Positions 33,944 to 42,783 of a DNA stretch of 64,000 nucleotides are shown piece by piece; position 1 is the stretch's first letter, and the number at the start of each line of letters is the position of its first letter. The stretch spans positions 682,001-746,000 of the forward strand of contig NZ_BLJQ01000001.1 of the NCBI RefSeq assembly GCF_014132155.1. Reading direction: 5' to 3'. The DNA comes from Gluconobacter sp. Gdi. Lineage in GTDB: Bacteria; Pseudomonadota; Alphaproteobacteria; Acetobacterales; Acetobacteraceae. The notes below the pieces were generated by a model. That model saw only the letters and a program-made list of their open reading frames with translations. It had not been told where the DNA came from and made no database searches. A program made the position numbers and the translations under genes.

Positions 33944-34207
33944 GGAACAAGCGCCTGTCTGGCAGAGTGACGGGAAGAGTCAAAGTTTAGGGTGTAGGGG
34001 TTTTCCCTGTCCAGAGACACTACCTGTCGGGCCGTCGAAGGCCTCAAAAAAAGCAGGGAAACCTAAAAATTGGCGTGAAACCGCGCGTCTTAAAGTTTTT
34101 GTTAATAAAATTGTGTTTTTGAATGCGTTTCCGCTACAACCCGCGCTCTTCACATCGTCAGGTTTAGAAAATCTGCGATTTCCTTTCCCGTCAAAATCAG
34201 GATCTTC
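33944..34207. promoter_or_regulatory. AT-richer divergent region between gltA and the Hint-domain gene
   Basis: The 264-base gap is more AT-rich than its surroundings, especially 34080-34130 (AAAGTTTTTGTTAATAAAAT). It holds no convincing gene. TTGTGT with TACAAC 18 bases later (about 34112-34141) is a weak promoter candidate for the Hint gene. The shift in base composition hints at a separately acquired downstream gene. Confidence 0.35.
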
Positions 34208-35953
34208 ATGTCTCAGATAGTTTCTTCAGGTCAGGCAATCTCCGGGGGTACCGTCAGCGGAGAGGGTAACATTCTGACCGTTGAAAATGGTGGCTCTATT
34301 CAAAGGGTAACCGTTGTGAGCGGTGGTGCTGTTTCTGACGAAGGAGAAGATCGTTTTCTGACCATCAGTAATGGTGGAACCCTGACAGTCGGCTCCGCAG
34401 GTAGATCCTACAATACGACTGTTCTGTCCGGGGGGCTCCAGGCCATTACGAACGGCGGCCATGCCTATAATGTAGCCGTCAGCAGCGGCGGAATGCAGGT
34501 TACGTCTTCAGGCGGCCAGTTAACCCATACACAGCTGAACCCGGGCGCTACTCTGTCGGCTCTGCCAGGGTCTATTGTCGATCATGCTGAGGTCCGCAGC
34601 GGAGCCTCGTTCTATGTCGCGTCGGGAGCAATTGCCGATACAACAGTCATTTCCTCAGGTGCGGTGCTGACACTGCAAAGCGGAGGCACCCTGAGTGAGA
34701 CGATTTTGTTGTCAGGTGGACGGATTGATCTGGACGGACTGAGCTATTCGGACGGAGAGACGGCGACGTTTGTCAGCAGTGGAGGCGCTTATTATCTGAA
34801 CGTCACATCTGCTGGAAACACCATTTATTCCACACGGATGCAGGGCGATTACAGCAGCAATGGTGTAACCCTGACAAAAGATGATGACGGTTCAACAATC
34901 GCTGCGCTTGGGCCGGTCTGCTTTCTTGGAGGAAGCCTGATCCAGACACCGGCTGGTGAGGTCGCTGTTGAAGACCTGCGTGCCGGAGATGACGTTGTGG
35001 TCATTCGGGATGGTGCCGAGCAGGTTGAGCGTCTGAGTTGGGTTGGCAGTAAGAAAGCGCAGGTTCGCCAAGGGCCACATCTTGATATGGCAGGATATCC
35101 CGTCCGCATTTGTGCAGGTGCTGTGGCCGAGGGTACCCCCCATACGGATCTGCTTCTGACGCCAGAGCATTGCCTCTATCTGGATGGCGTGTTCATTCCA
35201 GTGCGTATGCTCGTAAATGGCGGCAGCATTGCTTACGCAACAGACATTACGTCCTATGACTACTACCATGTTGAGACAGCCCATCATGATGTGATCGTGG
35301 CAAACGGTCTGAACACAGAGAGCTATCTCGACACAGGAAATCGCAACAGCTTTGCTCAGCCAGGGAGCATTACTCACTTCTCAACTGTTACGAAAAGCTG
35401 GGTGCATGACGCTTCTGCGCCACTGGTGACGGATCGGGCAGTCGTAGAGCCTGTTCATGCCCGTCTGGCTCAGCGCTCTGAACAGCTTGGGCTCACTGTT
35501 GCGTGCGCAGTTCAAACAACGCGTGCACATGATTTGCACCTTGAAACGCAAGCAGGCCAGCGCATTGCTCCCATGCGGCAGATTGAAGGACGCTTCCTGT
35601 TTTCGCTACCGAGTGGTGCGCGTGCTGTCCGTCTGGTGTCACAGGCATCTCGGTTGTGTGATTCGGTTGGCCCCTATCTGGATGACAGGCGGGTGCTTGG
35701 TGTTCTGACGAGAGCAATCCGTCTCTGGGATGGGCAGGGCATGCGCGAGCTTATGCTACTGCAACCTGAACAAGCTGACGGTTGGTATGCCGCAGATCCG
35801 TCCGGCATGCGGTGGACGAACGGCAGTGCTCTCCTTGAACTTGGGCTGCGTTCAGCGACGGAAGCCGGAGTGCTCGAAATTGAGGTGGTTGAGGCTGGAC
35901 CTTATGTAAAGCCTGAACCTGCCGAAAGGCGCCTTACTCTTCTCTGCGCCTGA
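34208..35953 (+). CDS. AIDA-type repeat protein with a Hint (hedgehog/intein) domain
   Basis: The 581-residue protein has three parts. Residues 1-200 are degenerate Gly-rich repeats of about 20 residues (VTVVSGGAVSDEG, TVLSGGLQAITNGGHAYN, VAVSSGGMQVTSSGG) as in autotransporter/AIDA passenger helices. Residues 238-375 form a Hint_2 domain: it starts with Cys238 in GPVCFLGGSLIQTPAG, has the TPEHC block at 318-322 and ends DVIVANGLNTESYLD. Residues 400-581 are an uncharacterised C-terminal region. There is no classical signal peptide, so secretion by another route is possible. Hint domains self-cleave peptide bonds in relatives; activity here is unproven. AGGA precedes the ATG. Such genes are frequent in acetic acid bacteria. 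Confidence 0.78.
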   Translation: MSQIVSSGQAISGGTVSGEGNILTVENGGSIQRVTVVSGGAVSDEGEDRFLTISNGGTLTVGSAGRSYNTTVLSGGLQAITNGGHAYNVAVSSGGMQVTSSGGQLTHTQLNPGATLSALPGSIVDHAEVRSGASFYVASGAIADTTVISSGAVLTLQSGGTLSETILLSGGRIDLDGLSYSDGETATFVSSGGAYYLNVTSAGNTIYSTRMQGDYSSNGVTLTKDDDGSTIAALGPVCFLGGSLIQTPAGEVAVEDLRAGDDVVVIRDGAEQVERLSWVGSKKAQVRQGPHLDMAGYPVRICAGAVAEGTPHTDLLLTPEHCLYLDGVFIPVRMLVNGGSIAYATDITSYDYYHVETAHHDVIVANGLNTESYLDTGNRNSFAQPGSITHFSTVTKSWVHDASAPLVTDRAVVEPVHARLAQRSEQLGLTVACAVQTTRAHDLHLETQAGQRIAPMRQIEGRFLFSLPSGARAVRLVSQASRLCDSVGPYLDDRRVLGVLTRAIRLWDGQGMRELMLLQPEQADGWYAADPSGMRWTNGSALLELGLRSATEAGVLEIEVVEAGPYVKPEPAERRLTLLCA

Positions 35954-35965
35954 ATGTAATTGATT

Positions 35966-35998
35966 AAGCCAGTCAGGGCGTAAGAACCTGACTGGCTT
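35966..35998. terminator. Perfect hairpin between the Hint gene and sixA (convergent)
   Basis: AAGCCAGTCAGG (35966-35977) pairs perfectly with CCTGACTGGCTT (35987-35998) around a 9-base loop. It overlaps the sixA stop and could end transcription from both sides, although neither side has a clear T tract. Confidence 0.6.
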
Positions 35999-36488
35999 GA
36001 ACAGTGGAAGGTCGGACATTGACCCAGTCTTCTGCTGTCTGAAAGACTGTCAGGGTTGCTGGTGCATATCCGTGTCTCAGTGCGGCAAAGGCGTCATTCT
36101 TGAGAGCGGCTCCTGCAAGATCATGCGCCAACGTTCCTATGGCCGGATTGTGCCCGATGAGGAGCAACGTCCGGATATCATCCGATGTCGCGTGAATGAA
36201 ACCGTAAAGGGTGTCGAGACCTGCTCCGTAGAGGTTGCCTTCAATCTGCGGAATAATCGTATCAGGCAGAGCGGAAAGAACGCCCTTTGCCGTTTCCTGT
36301 GTTCGACGGGCGGAACTGCAAATCACCTGAAAGGGATGAGGTAGCTCCAGCCCTGCAAGCTGAGCACCAATTCTTGCCGCCTGTTGATGGCCCGTCGCAG
36401 TCAGTGGCCGCTCGATATCACCCGCTCCCGAATAAAGATGGGGGCCGGCTTCAGCGTGCCGCAGGACGAGGAGCAGGCGTTCGGCCAT
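35973..36488 (-). CDS. sixA: SixA-type phosphohistidine phosphatase
   Basis: The 171-residue histidine-phosphatase-superfamily protein starts LLLVLRHAEAGP, giving the catalytic RHxE motif, with a second conserved block CSSARRTQETA and the late LLLIGHNPAIGTLAHDL histidine. SixA removes phosphate from phosphohistidine in signalling or PTS proteins. The gene starts immediately after the chorismate mutase stop (TGAATG), so it is the third gene of a small operon with the phosphoesterase and chorismate mutase. Confidence 0.88.
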   Translation of the reverse strand: MAERLLLVLRHAEAGPHLYSGAGDIERPLTATGHQQAARIGAQLAGLELPHPFQVICSSARRTQETAKGVLSALPDTIIPQIEGNLYGAGLDTLYGFIHATSDDIRTLLLIGHNPAIGTLAHDLAGAALKNDAFAALRHGYAPATLTVFQTAEDWVNVRPSTVQASQVLTP

Positions 36489-36803
36489 TCAGCGTGTACC
36501 GTGGGTTTGGGCGGCAATCGCTTCGTGATGTCTAATGACCTCCCTGATAACGAATGCCAGAAATTTTTCAGCAAAATCAGGGTCCAGATGTGCGTCCCGC
36601 GCAAGCTGGCGCAGGCGTTCGATCTGCCGGGCTTCACGGTTGGGGTCCGCGGCGGGCAGGCTGGAACGCGCCTTGAGTTCGCCAACAGCCTTGGTGCAGC
36701 GGAACCGCTCTGCCAGCATATGAATCAGGGCGGCGTCGATATTGTCGATGCTGGCACGCAGGCGCTCAAGTTCTGCGAGGGCGGAAGAGCTGTCAGAAGT
36801 CAT
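36489..36803 (-). CDS. Chorismate mutase (AroQ class)
   Basis: A 104-residue, all-helical protein with LAELERLRASIDNIDAALIHMLAERF and KAVGELKARSS, the typical first helix and catalytic Arg/Lys region of AroQ chorismate mutases, and NREARQIERLRQLA in the middle. It turns chorismate into prephenate for Phe and Tyr synthesis. ATG 36803 gives the normal size; the frame stays open upstream inside the phosphoesterase gene and is rejected. It overlaps that gene by 11 bases. Confidence 0.85.
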   Translation of the reverse strand: MTSDSSSALAELERLRASIDNIDAALIHMLAERFRCTKAVGELKARSSLPAADPNREARQIERLRQLARDAHLDPDFAEKFLAFVIREVIRHHEAIAAQTHGTR

Positions 36804-37479
36804 TGATATCGATCCATGCAAGGTGGCCACCTTTTCCTGCGCCCAGATCCGTGAAGACAGCCGTGCCGCCAAGACGCCCCGTCCGGCGCCAGGGGCGTCC
36901 GTCAGTCGAGCGGCGGTCATGGCCGACATAGACCGTCATTCCGTCCGGAATGCGGTTGATCCAGGTGAGGCGGCGTTCGGGATATCCGTCCGGCTGCATG
37001 CGGCCGGTGGTTTCACCAAAAAGGGCGCGAGAGAGGGGGGCAGACATTTCGCCCAGACCCGGAACAGGCGCTTCGGACAACATGGCGGTATGGAACCCGC
37101 CATGCACGAATAATGCCCGCCCGAGCCGCAGCCATGTCGGGGCTGCAGCAATCGCCTCATAGGTGCGCTGCTGAAGCCCTTCATATTCCGGCAGGGAAAA
37201 CTGCCGAAGTGTTTCTTCAAGTGGCGGATCACGCCTGAGGCGACGACCTTCCAGCGCCCGCCCCAGCTTGCGGTCATGATTGCCGAGAATAAAAAGCCCG
37301 CGATCTGTTTCCAGCAGATCAAGCATCAGCTCCATCACGCCGGCACTGTCTGGGCCGTGATCGACCAGATCTCCCAGCTGGATGACGAAGCGCTCAGTCG
37401 CAGTCGCGTGACGGAACGCGTTCAGATCACCATGCACGTCTCCCACCACACGAATACCGTGTTCACGGATTCGCGTCAT
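36793..37479 (-). CDS. Metallophosphoesterase of the serine/threonine phosphatase / Ap4A hydrolase type
   Basis: The 228-residue protein shows the ordered metal-binding motifs VVGDVHGD (residue 10 onwards), IQLGDLVDHGPDS and LFILGNHDRK, then ALFVHGGFH and VYVGHDRRS. This fits PrpE/ApaH-type bacterial phosphatases, acting on phosphoproteins or dinucleotide polyphosphates. The substrate is not deducible. It is the first gene of an operon with chorismate mutase and sixA; two phosphatases around an aromatic-pathway enzyme is an odd set. Confidence 0.85.
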   Translation of the reverse strand: MTRIREHGIRVVGDVHGDLNAFRHATATERFVIQLGDLVDHGPDSAGVMELMLDLLETDRGLFILGNHDRKLGRALEGRRLRRDPPLEETLRQFSLPEYEGLQQRTYEAIAAAPTWLRLGRALFVHGGFHTAMLSEAPVPGLGEMSAPLSRALFGETTGRMQPDGYPERRLTWINRIPDGMTVYVGHDRRSTDGRPWRRTGRLGGTAVFTDLGAGKGGHLAWIDINDF

Positions 37480-37592
37480 GATCGGGGCGGGGAGAGGTGG
37501 TTCGACGAAAATGGGTGCGATCTTTCAAGGCGTTTTGTCTATCAAAAGGCTTCAACGCCTTAACGTCAATTTTCGATTGAAGAAAAAAGACG

Positions 37593-40500
37593 TTAGCCTT
37601 CGACAAGGGCAGCAGCGCGCCCCAGATCAACCGACAATACCCGGCTTACACCACGTTCCTGCATCGTAACACCATAAAGCCTGTCCATGTGGGCCATGGT
37701 AAGCTGATGATGGGTCACGACAAGGAAGCGCGTGCCCGCTTCCTTGGTCATATCTGCCAGAAGGGAACAGAAGCGTTCCACATTGGCATCATCCAGGGGG
37801 GCATCGACTTCATCCAGCACGCAGATGGGTGCAGGGTTGCAGCGGAACGTCGCAAAAATGAGGGAAAGTGCCGTCAGGGCCTGCTCGCCGCCGGAGAGCA
37901 GGGAAAGGGTGGAGAGCTTTTTCCCCGGCGGCTGAGCAAAGATTTCCAGACCAGCTTCCAGCGGATCATCACTGCCGACCATACCCAGATGCGCGCGACC
38001 CCCTCCGAACATCCGTGAGAACAATGACTGGAAATGCCGGTCCACTTCCGTGAATACGGCCAGAAGTCTTTCGCGTCCTTCACGATTGATGGTCCCAATG
38101 CCGCCACGCAGGCGGTTGATGGCGGCCGTCAGTTCTTCATGCTCGCGGGCAATGGTCTCGGCGGTCTGCTTGGCGTCCTGATACTCTGTCTCGGCCCGTA
38201 GATTGACGGCTCCCAGATCGTCCCGCTCACGGGTGAGGCGGGAGAGCCTACGGCGGGTGGACGTTTCGGCCTGTTCGGACAGATCAGACGGATAAATGCC
38301 CCCTTCTGGCGGGTCGCTTTCTGTCAACAGACGCTCACGTGCTGCCACGGCCTGTTCGGCGCGTTCGGTCAGCCGGGCAATGGCTTCACGAGCCGAAGAC
38401 AGAGCTAGGTCGGCATCCCGACGACGTTCCTGCGCAGCCTGACCAGCCTGATCGGTGGCTTCGTCCTTTGCGCGGGCCTCATCATAGGCTGTCTGGGCCT
38501 TCTCAAGATCCAGATCCTGTTGCTTCAGCGCGGCTTCGAGGCGAACCGGAGTATGGGCTGCTTTGTTCCACGCATTTTCCAGCGTGTTCCGGCGCTCTTT
38601 CAGTTCCGCATGGGATTGAACGGCCAGAGAAATCTGCCCCTCAAGGTCGGACAATCGTCCTCTGAGCGCCGCGATGCTTCCGTTCAGGCGCATATCTTCC
38701 AGCGCAAGACGAGACAGGCTCTCCTGAACCGCCTGAAGCGCCTTCCGGGTTTCTTGCAGTTCCGCAGTGCCACCTAGTACGTTTTGTTCCAGAAGCGCCG
38801 GGTCTGGACGCTCTGCAATGGCAGCGTCCTGCGCCTGATGGTCCTTTGTGAGCTTCTCGACGAGCGCTTTGAGCTCCGCCGCACGTGGAGCAAGTGCCGT
38901 GCGCCGGGCGAGGGCTGCCGTTGCGGACTGGTCCAAAGTTTGCAGTTCGGCCGAAAGGCGATCTGCCTTCTGGCGGAGGTCGCCCGTGGTCTTGCTCGCG
39001 GTTTCAAGCTTCTGCCGGGCGTCCTGATGCTGCTGACGGGCGACCGCGTCACGGCGCTCCAGATCCGGAAGATCTGGTCGATCTGTGGCGATTTTTGTGG
39101 CTTCAAGCTCAGCTTGAAGAGCGTCAATGTCCCGCTCCAGCCGCGTCAGAGCGTTTTCCAGTTCCTGAAGGCGTGTCTGTGCTGTCTCATGACGCAGAAT
39201 GGCCTGATCCAACGTGCGATCAGCCTGTTCAGCCTCTGTCCGGGCCGTCTGGAGATCCCGCGTCAATACTGTGAGAGCCGTTCGAGTCCTCTCCACGACC
39301 TGACCCGCCTGTTCAGCCGTGTCCGTCAGAGCTGCCGGGGAAGGATAAGCATCATAATCGGCCGCCGCTTTGTCAGCGTCCGAGCGTGCGCTTTTCGCAG
39401 CGGCCTCGGCGTCTGACAAACGACGTTCTGCTTCGTCCCATCGACCTTTTGCCAGTGCAGCCTGCTGTTCGCGTGACGAGAGCTGCGTGCGGGCCTTGCT
39501 CAGTTCAGGCTCCAGCCCCGAACGTTCCGACCGAAGACTTTGCAAGGTCTGTTCCGTTTCGACGCGAGTGCGCTGGGCTTCTTGGAAAGCGCTCTGTACG
39601 GCCGGAAGCCCCTTTTCCTGCTCAGCGAGAAGGGCGCGGGCCTGTGTCAGACGTTGTCTCTGCTCCAGACGGGCGGCTCCGGCATCAGGCGCGTCCCCCG
39701 AGCGAATGAAACCGTCCCATCTCCACAGAGCGCCATTCCGGCAGACAAGCGCCTGGCCGGGCTGGAGATGCGTTTGAAGAGCGGCACCTCTACCGGGATC
39801 ATCCAGCAGGAAAACAGCGTCCAGACAGCGTTTAACAGCGTCTGGCGCCGCAACCAGAGACGAGAGAGGCGGGCAGGAGTCAATCTGTGAGTTCTCTAGT
39901 GCCGTGAGCGCAAGCCACCGACGGTCGGCTGCGACGGTCGTGGGCGCGAGCGAGGCATCGAGCCCATCCGCCAATGCCGCAGCGACGGCCCTTGCCAGAT
40001 CCGCAGGAATATCAAGCCTGTCTTCTAACGGGTCTGGCTGCGCGGCGACGGCGGCGAGTGTCTGTTCCAGCCCTCCACATTCCGAACGAAGGCGCAGGAT
40101 CGTGCTTTCTGTGCGGGTCAGAGCCTCACGGGTAGAGCTCTCAGCTTCGGACGCGGAAGAAAGAGCTTTTTCGGCTTCGGAAAGAGCGCGCTGAAGGGCA
40201 TCCAGTCTCTCTTCCAGACCTGTGACGGTTGCTCGAAGGACGGCTACGTCAGTGTCCGGTACGAGAGTTTTCGCGGCGGTATCCCGCTCTCGAAGAGCCG
40301 TTTCTGCACGCTGGGCTGCCTGACTGGCGACCTGCTGGGCATTGTCTTTCGCACGGAGAAGGCCTTTATGGCGCTGAACGCCTTCCTCGGCCTTCGCGCG
40401 GGCTTCAAGCCATGCCGCATTGGCCTCATCCAGAGCCTGACGCGCCGCGCGTTCCCGAGCAGAAATATCTTCAAATGCCTGCAGGGTCTTTTCCCGCTGA

Positions 40501-42116
40501 GCCTGAAGCGCGCCGCGCTGTGCATCCGTCAGTAGAGCGACTGCCGTCTGAGCATGAACGGTGCGGTCCTGAGACAGGCGGTCTGTCGCGGCCTGAAGCC
40601 GGCGCTTCAGATCCGCCTCGGTCTTTTCCAAAACAGTCAGGCGTTGCCGTCCGTCTTCGAGGGTGCGGCTCTGCAATTCCATTGCCAGACGCGCATCCTG
40701 AAGCGTGGCAAGAGCCGCAGCTTCGATCTGTCTGGCGTCCTCAGATTCACTGATGGCGACGTCAACCTGTTGGCGCAGGCTCTCCAGAGCATCATCGTCC
40801 GGCCGATCTTTCTCCAGCGCAGTCAGTTCTGCTTCAAGCGCCTGAAGAGCGCCTGTTTCGGCATCAAGTCGCGTTGTCAGAGCATCCAGAGCGCTTTTCA
40901 GCCCATCGCGGCGGATCGCTTCTGCGTCCCGCAGACGGACTGCTTCTTCCAGAGACGCTGCCTGCGTTCGCTCAAGTGCTGCGAGCCGGTTCTGCTCTTC
41001 GGTGGCTTGAGCGCGCTGTTCAGGAAGTTGGGCGCGTTCCTTTTCCTGCGCTTCCAGATCTGCAAGAGCGGCCACCTGAGCGGCTCGATCCTGCGAGAGC
41101 CGTTCCGTGCTTCGGGCAAAATCTGCCTCCGCTTGCTGGAAGCGTGCCAGTGCTTCGGCCTCTGCTTCCCGCGCACGTGTGACGTCCACTCGTGCCGTTT
41201 CAGACTGGACTTTTAGTCGTTCAAGAGCGCTGCGAAGACGGTCTGTTTCTTCTCTGGCCTGTGGGGTGGCTTTGCGAGCTTCGAACTCCGCAATGGTCGC
41301 GTGCTCGGCTTCCTGTTCAGCTTTGCGCAGAGCTTCACGGGCCTTGGCCAGATCATCCTTGCTGCGCTGTACGGCAAGATTGGCGCGGGCATGGAGAAGC
41401 GCATGAAGCTGAACCTCGGCTTCACGCAACTTCTCGGAGAGCTCACGATATTTCCGGGCCTGAACGGTCTGCTCTTCGAGACTGCCGAGCCGCTCTTCAA
41501 TCTGAAGGCGCAGATCTTCCGCACGGGAGAGGTTGGTCTCGGTCTGGCGGAGTTTCAGTTCCGCATCATGACGGCGGGCATGAAGGCCGGTGATGCCAGC
41601 AGCCTCTTCCAGCAGAAGGCGACGCTCTTCCGGCTTGGCCGCGATAAGCTGGCCGACACGGTTCTGGCTGACGATGGCGGAACTGCGCGCACCGGATGCC
41701 AAATCGGCAAAAAGCGTCTGCACGTCACGCGCACGCATGACGCGACCGTTGATGCGGTATTCGCTGCCGGAGCCACGCTCTGCACGACGCGTGATTTCGA
41801 GGTTTTCAGCATCCTGAAACGGAGCAGGGGCAAGACCCTTGGCGCCGGTCAGATGAAGCGTGACCTGAGCAATGTTCCGGGCGGAACGTGTGCCTGTTCC
41901 GGCAAAGATCAGATCGTCCAGCTCGCCGCCCCGGAGGGCGCGGGCGGAGGTCTCACCCATGGCCCAGCGCAGGCCTTCGACGACATTGGATTTGCCGCAG
42001 CCGTTTGGGCCGATAATGCCCGTCAGGCCCGGAAGGATGTCAACGCGCACCTCATCGGCGAAGCTTTTGAAGCCGCCGATCGTCAGGCGGCTGATCGTCG
42101 TGGTGTGAGTTGACAT
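37593..42116 (-). CDS. smc: Chromosome partition ATPase SMC (extra long)
   Basis: SMC condenses and segregates the chromosome with ScpA/ScpB. From ATG 42116 the protein has 1507 residues. The N-terminal head has Walker A GPNGCGKSN at 36-44, and the C-terminal head has the signature LSGGEQALTALSLIF and Walker B ICVLDEVDAPLDDAN. Between them run two long heptad-rich coiled coils and a hinge near the middle (QPDPLEDRLDIPADLARAVAA). Most bacterial SMCs have about 1150-1190 residues, so the arms here are about 300 longer, a trait I associate with acetic acid bacteria. It follows two DsbA-like genes after 28 bases on the same strand. Confidence 0.95.
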   Translation of the reverse strand: MSTHTTTISRLTIGGFKSFADEVRVDILPGLTGIIGPNGCGKSNVVEGLRWAMGETSARALRGGELDDLIFAGTGTRSARNIAQVTLHLTGAKGLAPAPFQDAENLEITRRAERGSGSEYRINGRVMRARDVQTLFADLASGARSSAIVSQNRVGQLIAAKPEERRLLLEEAAGITGLHARRHDAELKLRQTETNLSRAEDLRLQIEERLGSLEEQTVQARKYRELSEKLREAEVQLHALLHARANLAVQRSKDDLAKAREALRKAEQEAEHATIAEFEARKATPQAREETDRLRSALERLKVQSETARVDVTRAREAEAEALARFQQAEADFARSTERLSQDRAAQVAALADLEAQEKERAQLPEQRAQATEEQNRLAALERTQAASLEEAVRLRDAEAIRRDGLKSALDALTTRLDAETGALQALEAELTALEKDRPDDDALESLRQQVDVAISESEDARQIEAAALATLQDARLAMELQSRTLEDGRQRLTVLEKTEADLKRRLQAATDRLSQDRTVHAQTAVALLTDAQRGALQAQREKTLQAFEDISARERAARQALDEANAAWLEARAKAEEGVQRHKGLLRAKDNAQQVASQAAQRAETALRERDTAAKTLVPDTDVAVLRATVTGLEERLDALQRALSEAEKALSSASEAESSTREALTRTESTILRLRSECGGLEQTLAAVAAQPDPLEDRLDIPADLARAVAAALADGLDASLAPTTVAADRRWLALTALENSQIDSCPPLSSLVAAPDAVKRCLDAVFLLDDPGRGAALQTHLQPGQALVCRNGALWRWDGFIRSGDAPDAGAARLEQRQRLTQARALLAEQEKGLPAVQSAFQEAQRTRVETEQTLQSLRSERSGLEPELSKARTQLSSREQQAALAKGRWDEAERRLSDAEAAAKSARSDADKAAADYDAYPSPAALTDTAEQAGQVVERTRTALTVLTRDLQTARTEAEQADRTLDQAILRHETAQTRLQELENALTRLERDIDALQAELEATKIATDRPDLPDLERRDAVARQQHQDARQKLETASKTTGDLRQKADRLSAELQTLDQSATAALARRTALAPRAAELKALVEKLTKDHQAQDAAIAERPDPALLEQNVLGGTAELQETRKALQAVQESLSRLALEDMRLNGSIAALRGRLSDLEGQISLAVQSHAELKERRNTLENAWNKAAHTPVRLEAALKQQDLDLEKAQTAYDEARAKDEATDQAGQAAQERRRDADLALSSAREAIARLTERAEQAVAARERLLTESDPPEGGIYPSDLSEQAETSTRRRLSRLTRERDDLGAVNLRAETEYQDAKQTAETIAREHEELTAAINRLRGGIGTINREGRERLLAVFTEVDRHFQSLFSRMFGGGRAHLGMVGSDDPLEAGLEIFAQPPGKKLSTLSLLSGGEQALTALSLIFATFRCNPAPICVLDEVDAPLDDANVERFCSLLADMTKEAGTRFLVVTHHQLTMAHMDRLYGVTMQERGVSRVLSVDLGRAAALVEG

Positions 42117-42144
42117 CGGTGTTTGTGAAACGTCCGGAAAGAGA

Positions 42145-42783
42145 TCAGGACGCCTTGGCGACCAGATCGGCAAACTTCTCGTAGGTTTCCGGGTCCTGAT
42201 CGTAGTGCGTGTTGTTGAAGCGGAAATACGGCGTGCCCTGGATGCTGTAGGTATCTGCGTCCTTCTGTACCTGATTGTACATGGCCTGCATGAATGCTGT
42301 GTCTTCGCTGACGCTCTTGAACTGGGCCGCAGAGACGCCGGCTAGAGCGGACATCTGCTGCAGACGCTGCATCGGATCGCCACCGGAAGCAAAGGCCCAC
42401 TGCATCTGGCTGGAGAGCAGCGCTTCAATGAACGGGACATACCGCTCTTCCGGCAGGGAACGTGCCACCATGGCCGCCGTCAGGCCGACGCGGTCACCAC
42501 AGAAATCATGGAACTGATAGCGGATCTTGCCGGTATCAATGAGTTGTTCCTTGATCTTCGGGAACTCTTCTGTTCCGAAATGGGCGCAATGCGTGCAGGT
42601 CAGGGAAAACCATTCCTGCACCAGCACCTTGGCATTCGGATTGCCGATAATGCGCGGTCCCATGCGCGGGTCATTGGCGGGAAGGGCTGGCGGCGCATCT
42701 GCCGCACGGGCTGCCGTACCAGCCACGGCAAGAGCCGGGGCTGCGGAGAGAATGAAGCGGCGGGAAATCATGGGGCGGGTCAT
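42145..42783 (-). CDS. DsbA-family thiol:disulfide protein, copy 1
   Basis: The 212-residue exported protein has a twin-arginine-like signal (ISRRFILSAAPALAV, cleavage near ARA), then a thioredoxin-fold DsbA/DsbG-type domain. It has the redox motif CTHC at 63-66 (WFSLTCTHCAHF) and a cis-Pro loop GTPYFRF. It would oxidise or isomerise cysteines of envelope proteins. It starts directly after the stop of its paralogue (TGAATG) and precedes smc. The two copies share the framework DPRMGPR, VQEWFSLTC / VDEWFSLTC and IDTGKIRY, which indicates tandem duplication. Confidence 0.88.
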   Translation of the reverse strand: MTRPMISRRFILSAAPALAVAGTAARAADAPPALPANDPRMGPRIIGNPNAKVLVQEWFSLTCTHCAHFGTEEFPKIKEQLIDTGKIRYQFHDFCGDRVGLTAAMVARSLPEERYVPFIEALLSSQMQWAFASGGDPMQRLQQMSALAGVSAAQFKSVSEDTAFMQAMYNQVQKDADTYSIQGTPYFRFNNTHYDQDPETYEKFADLVAKAS

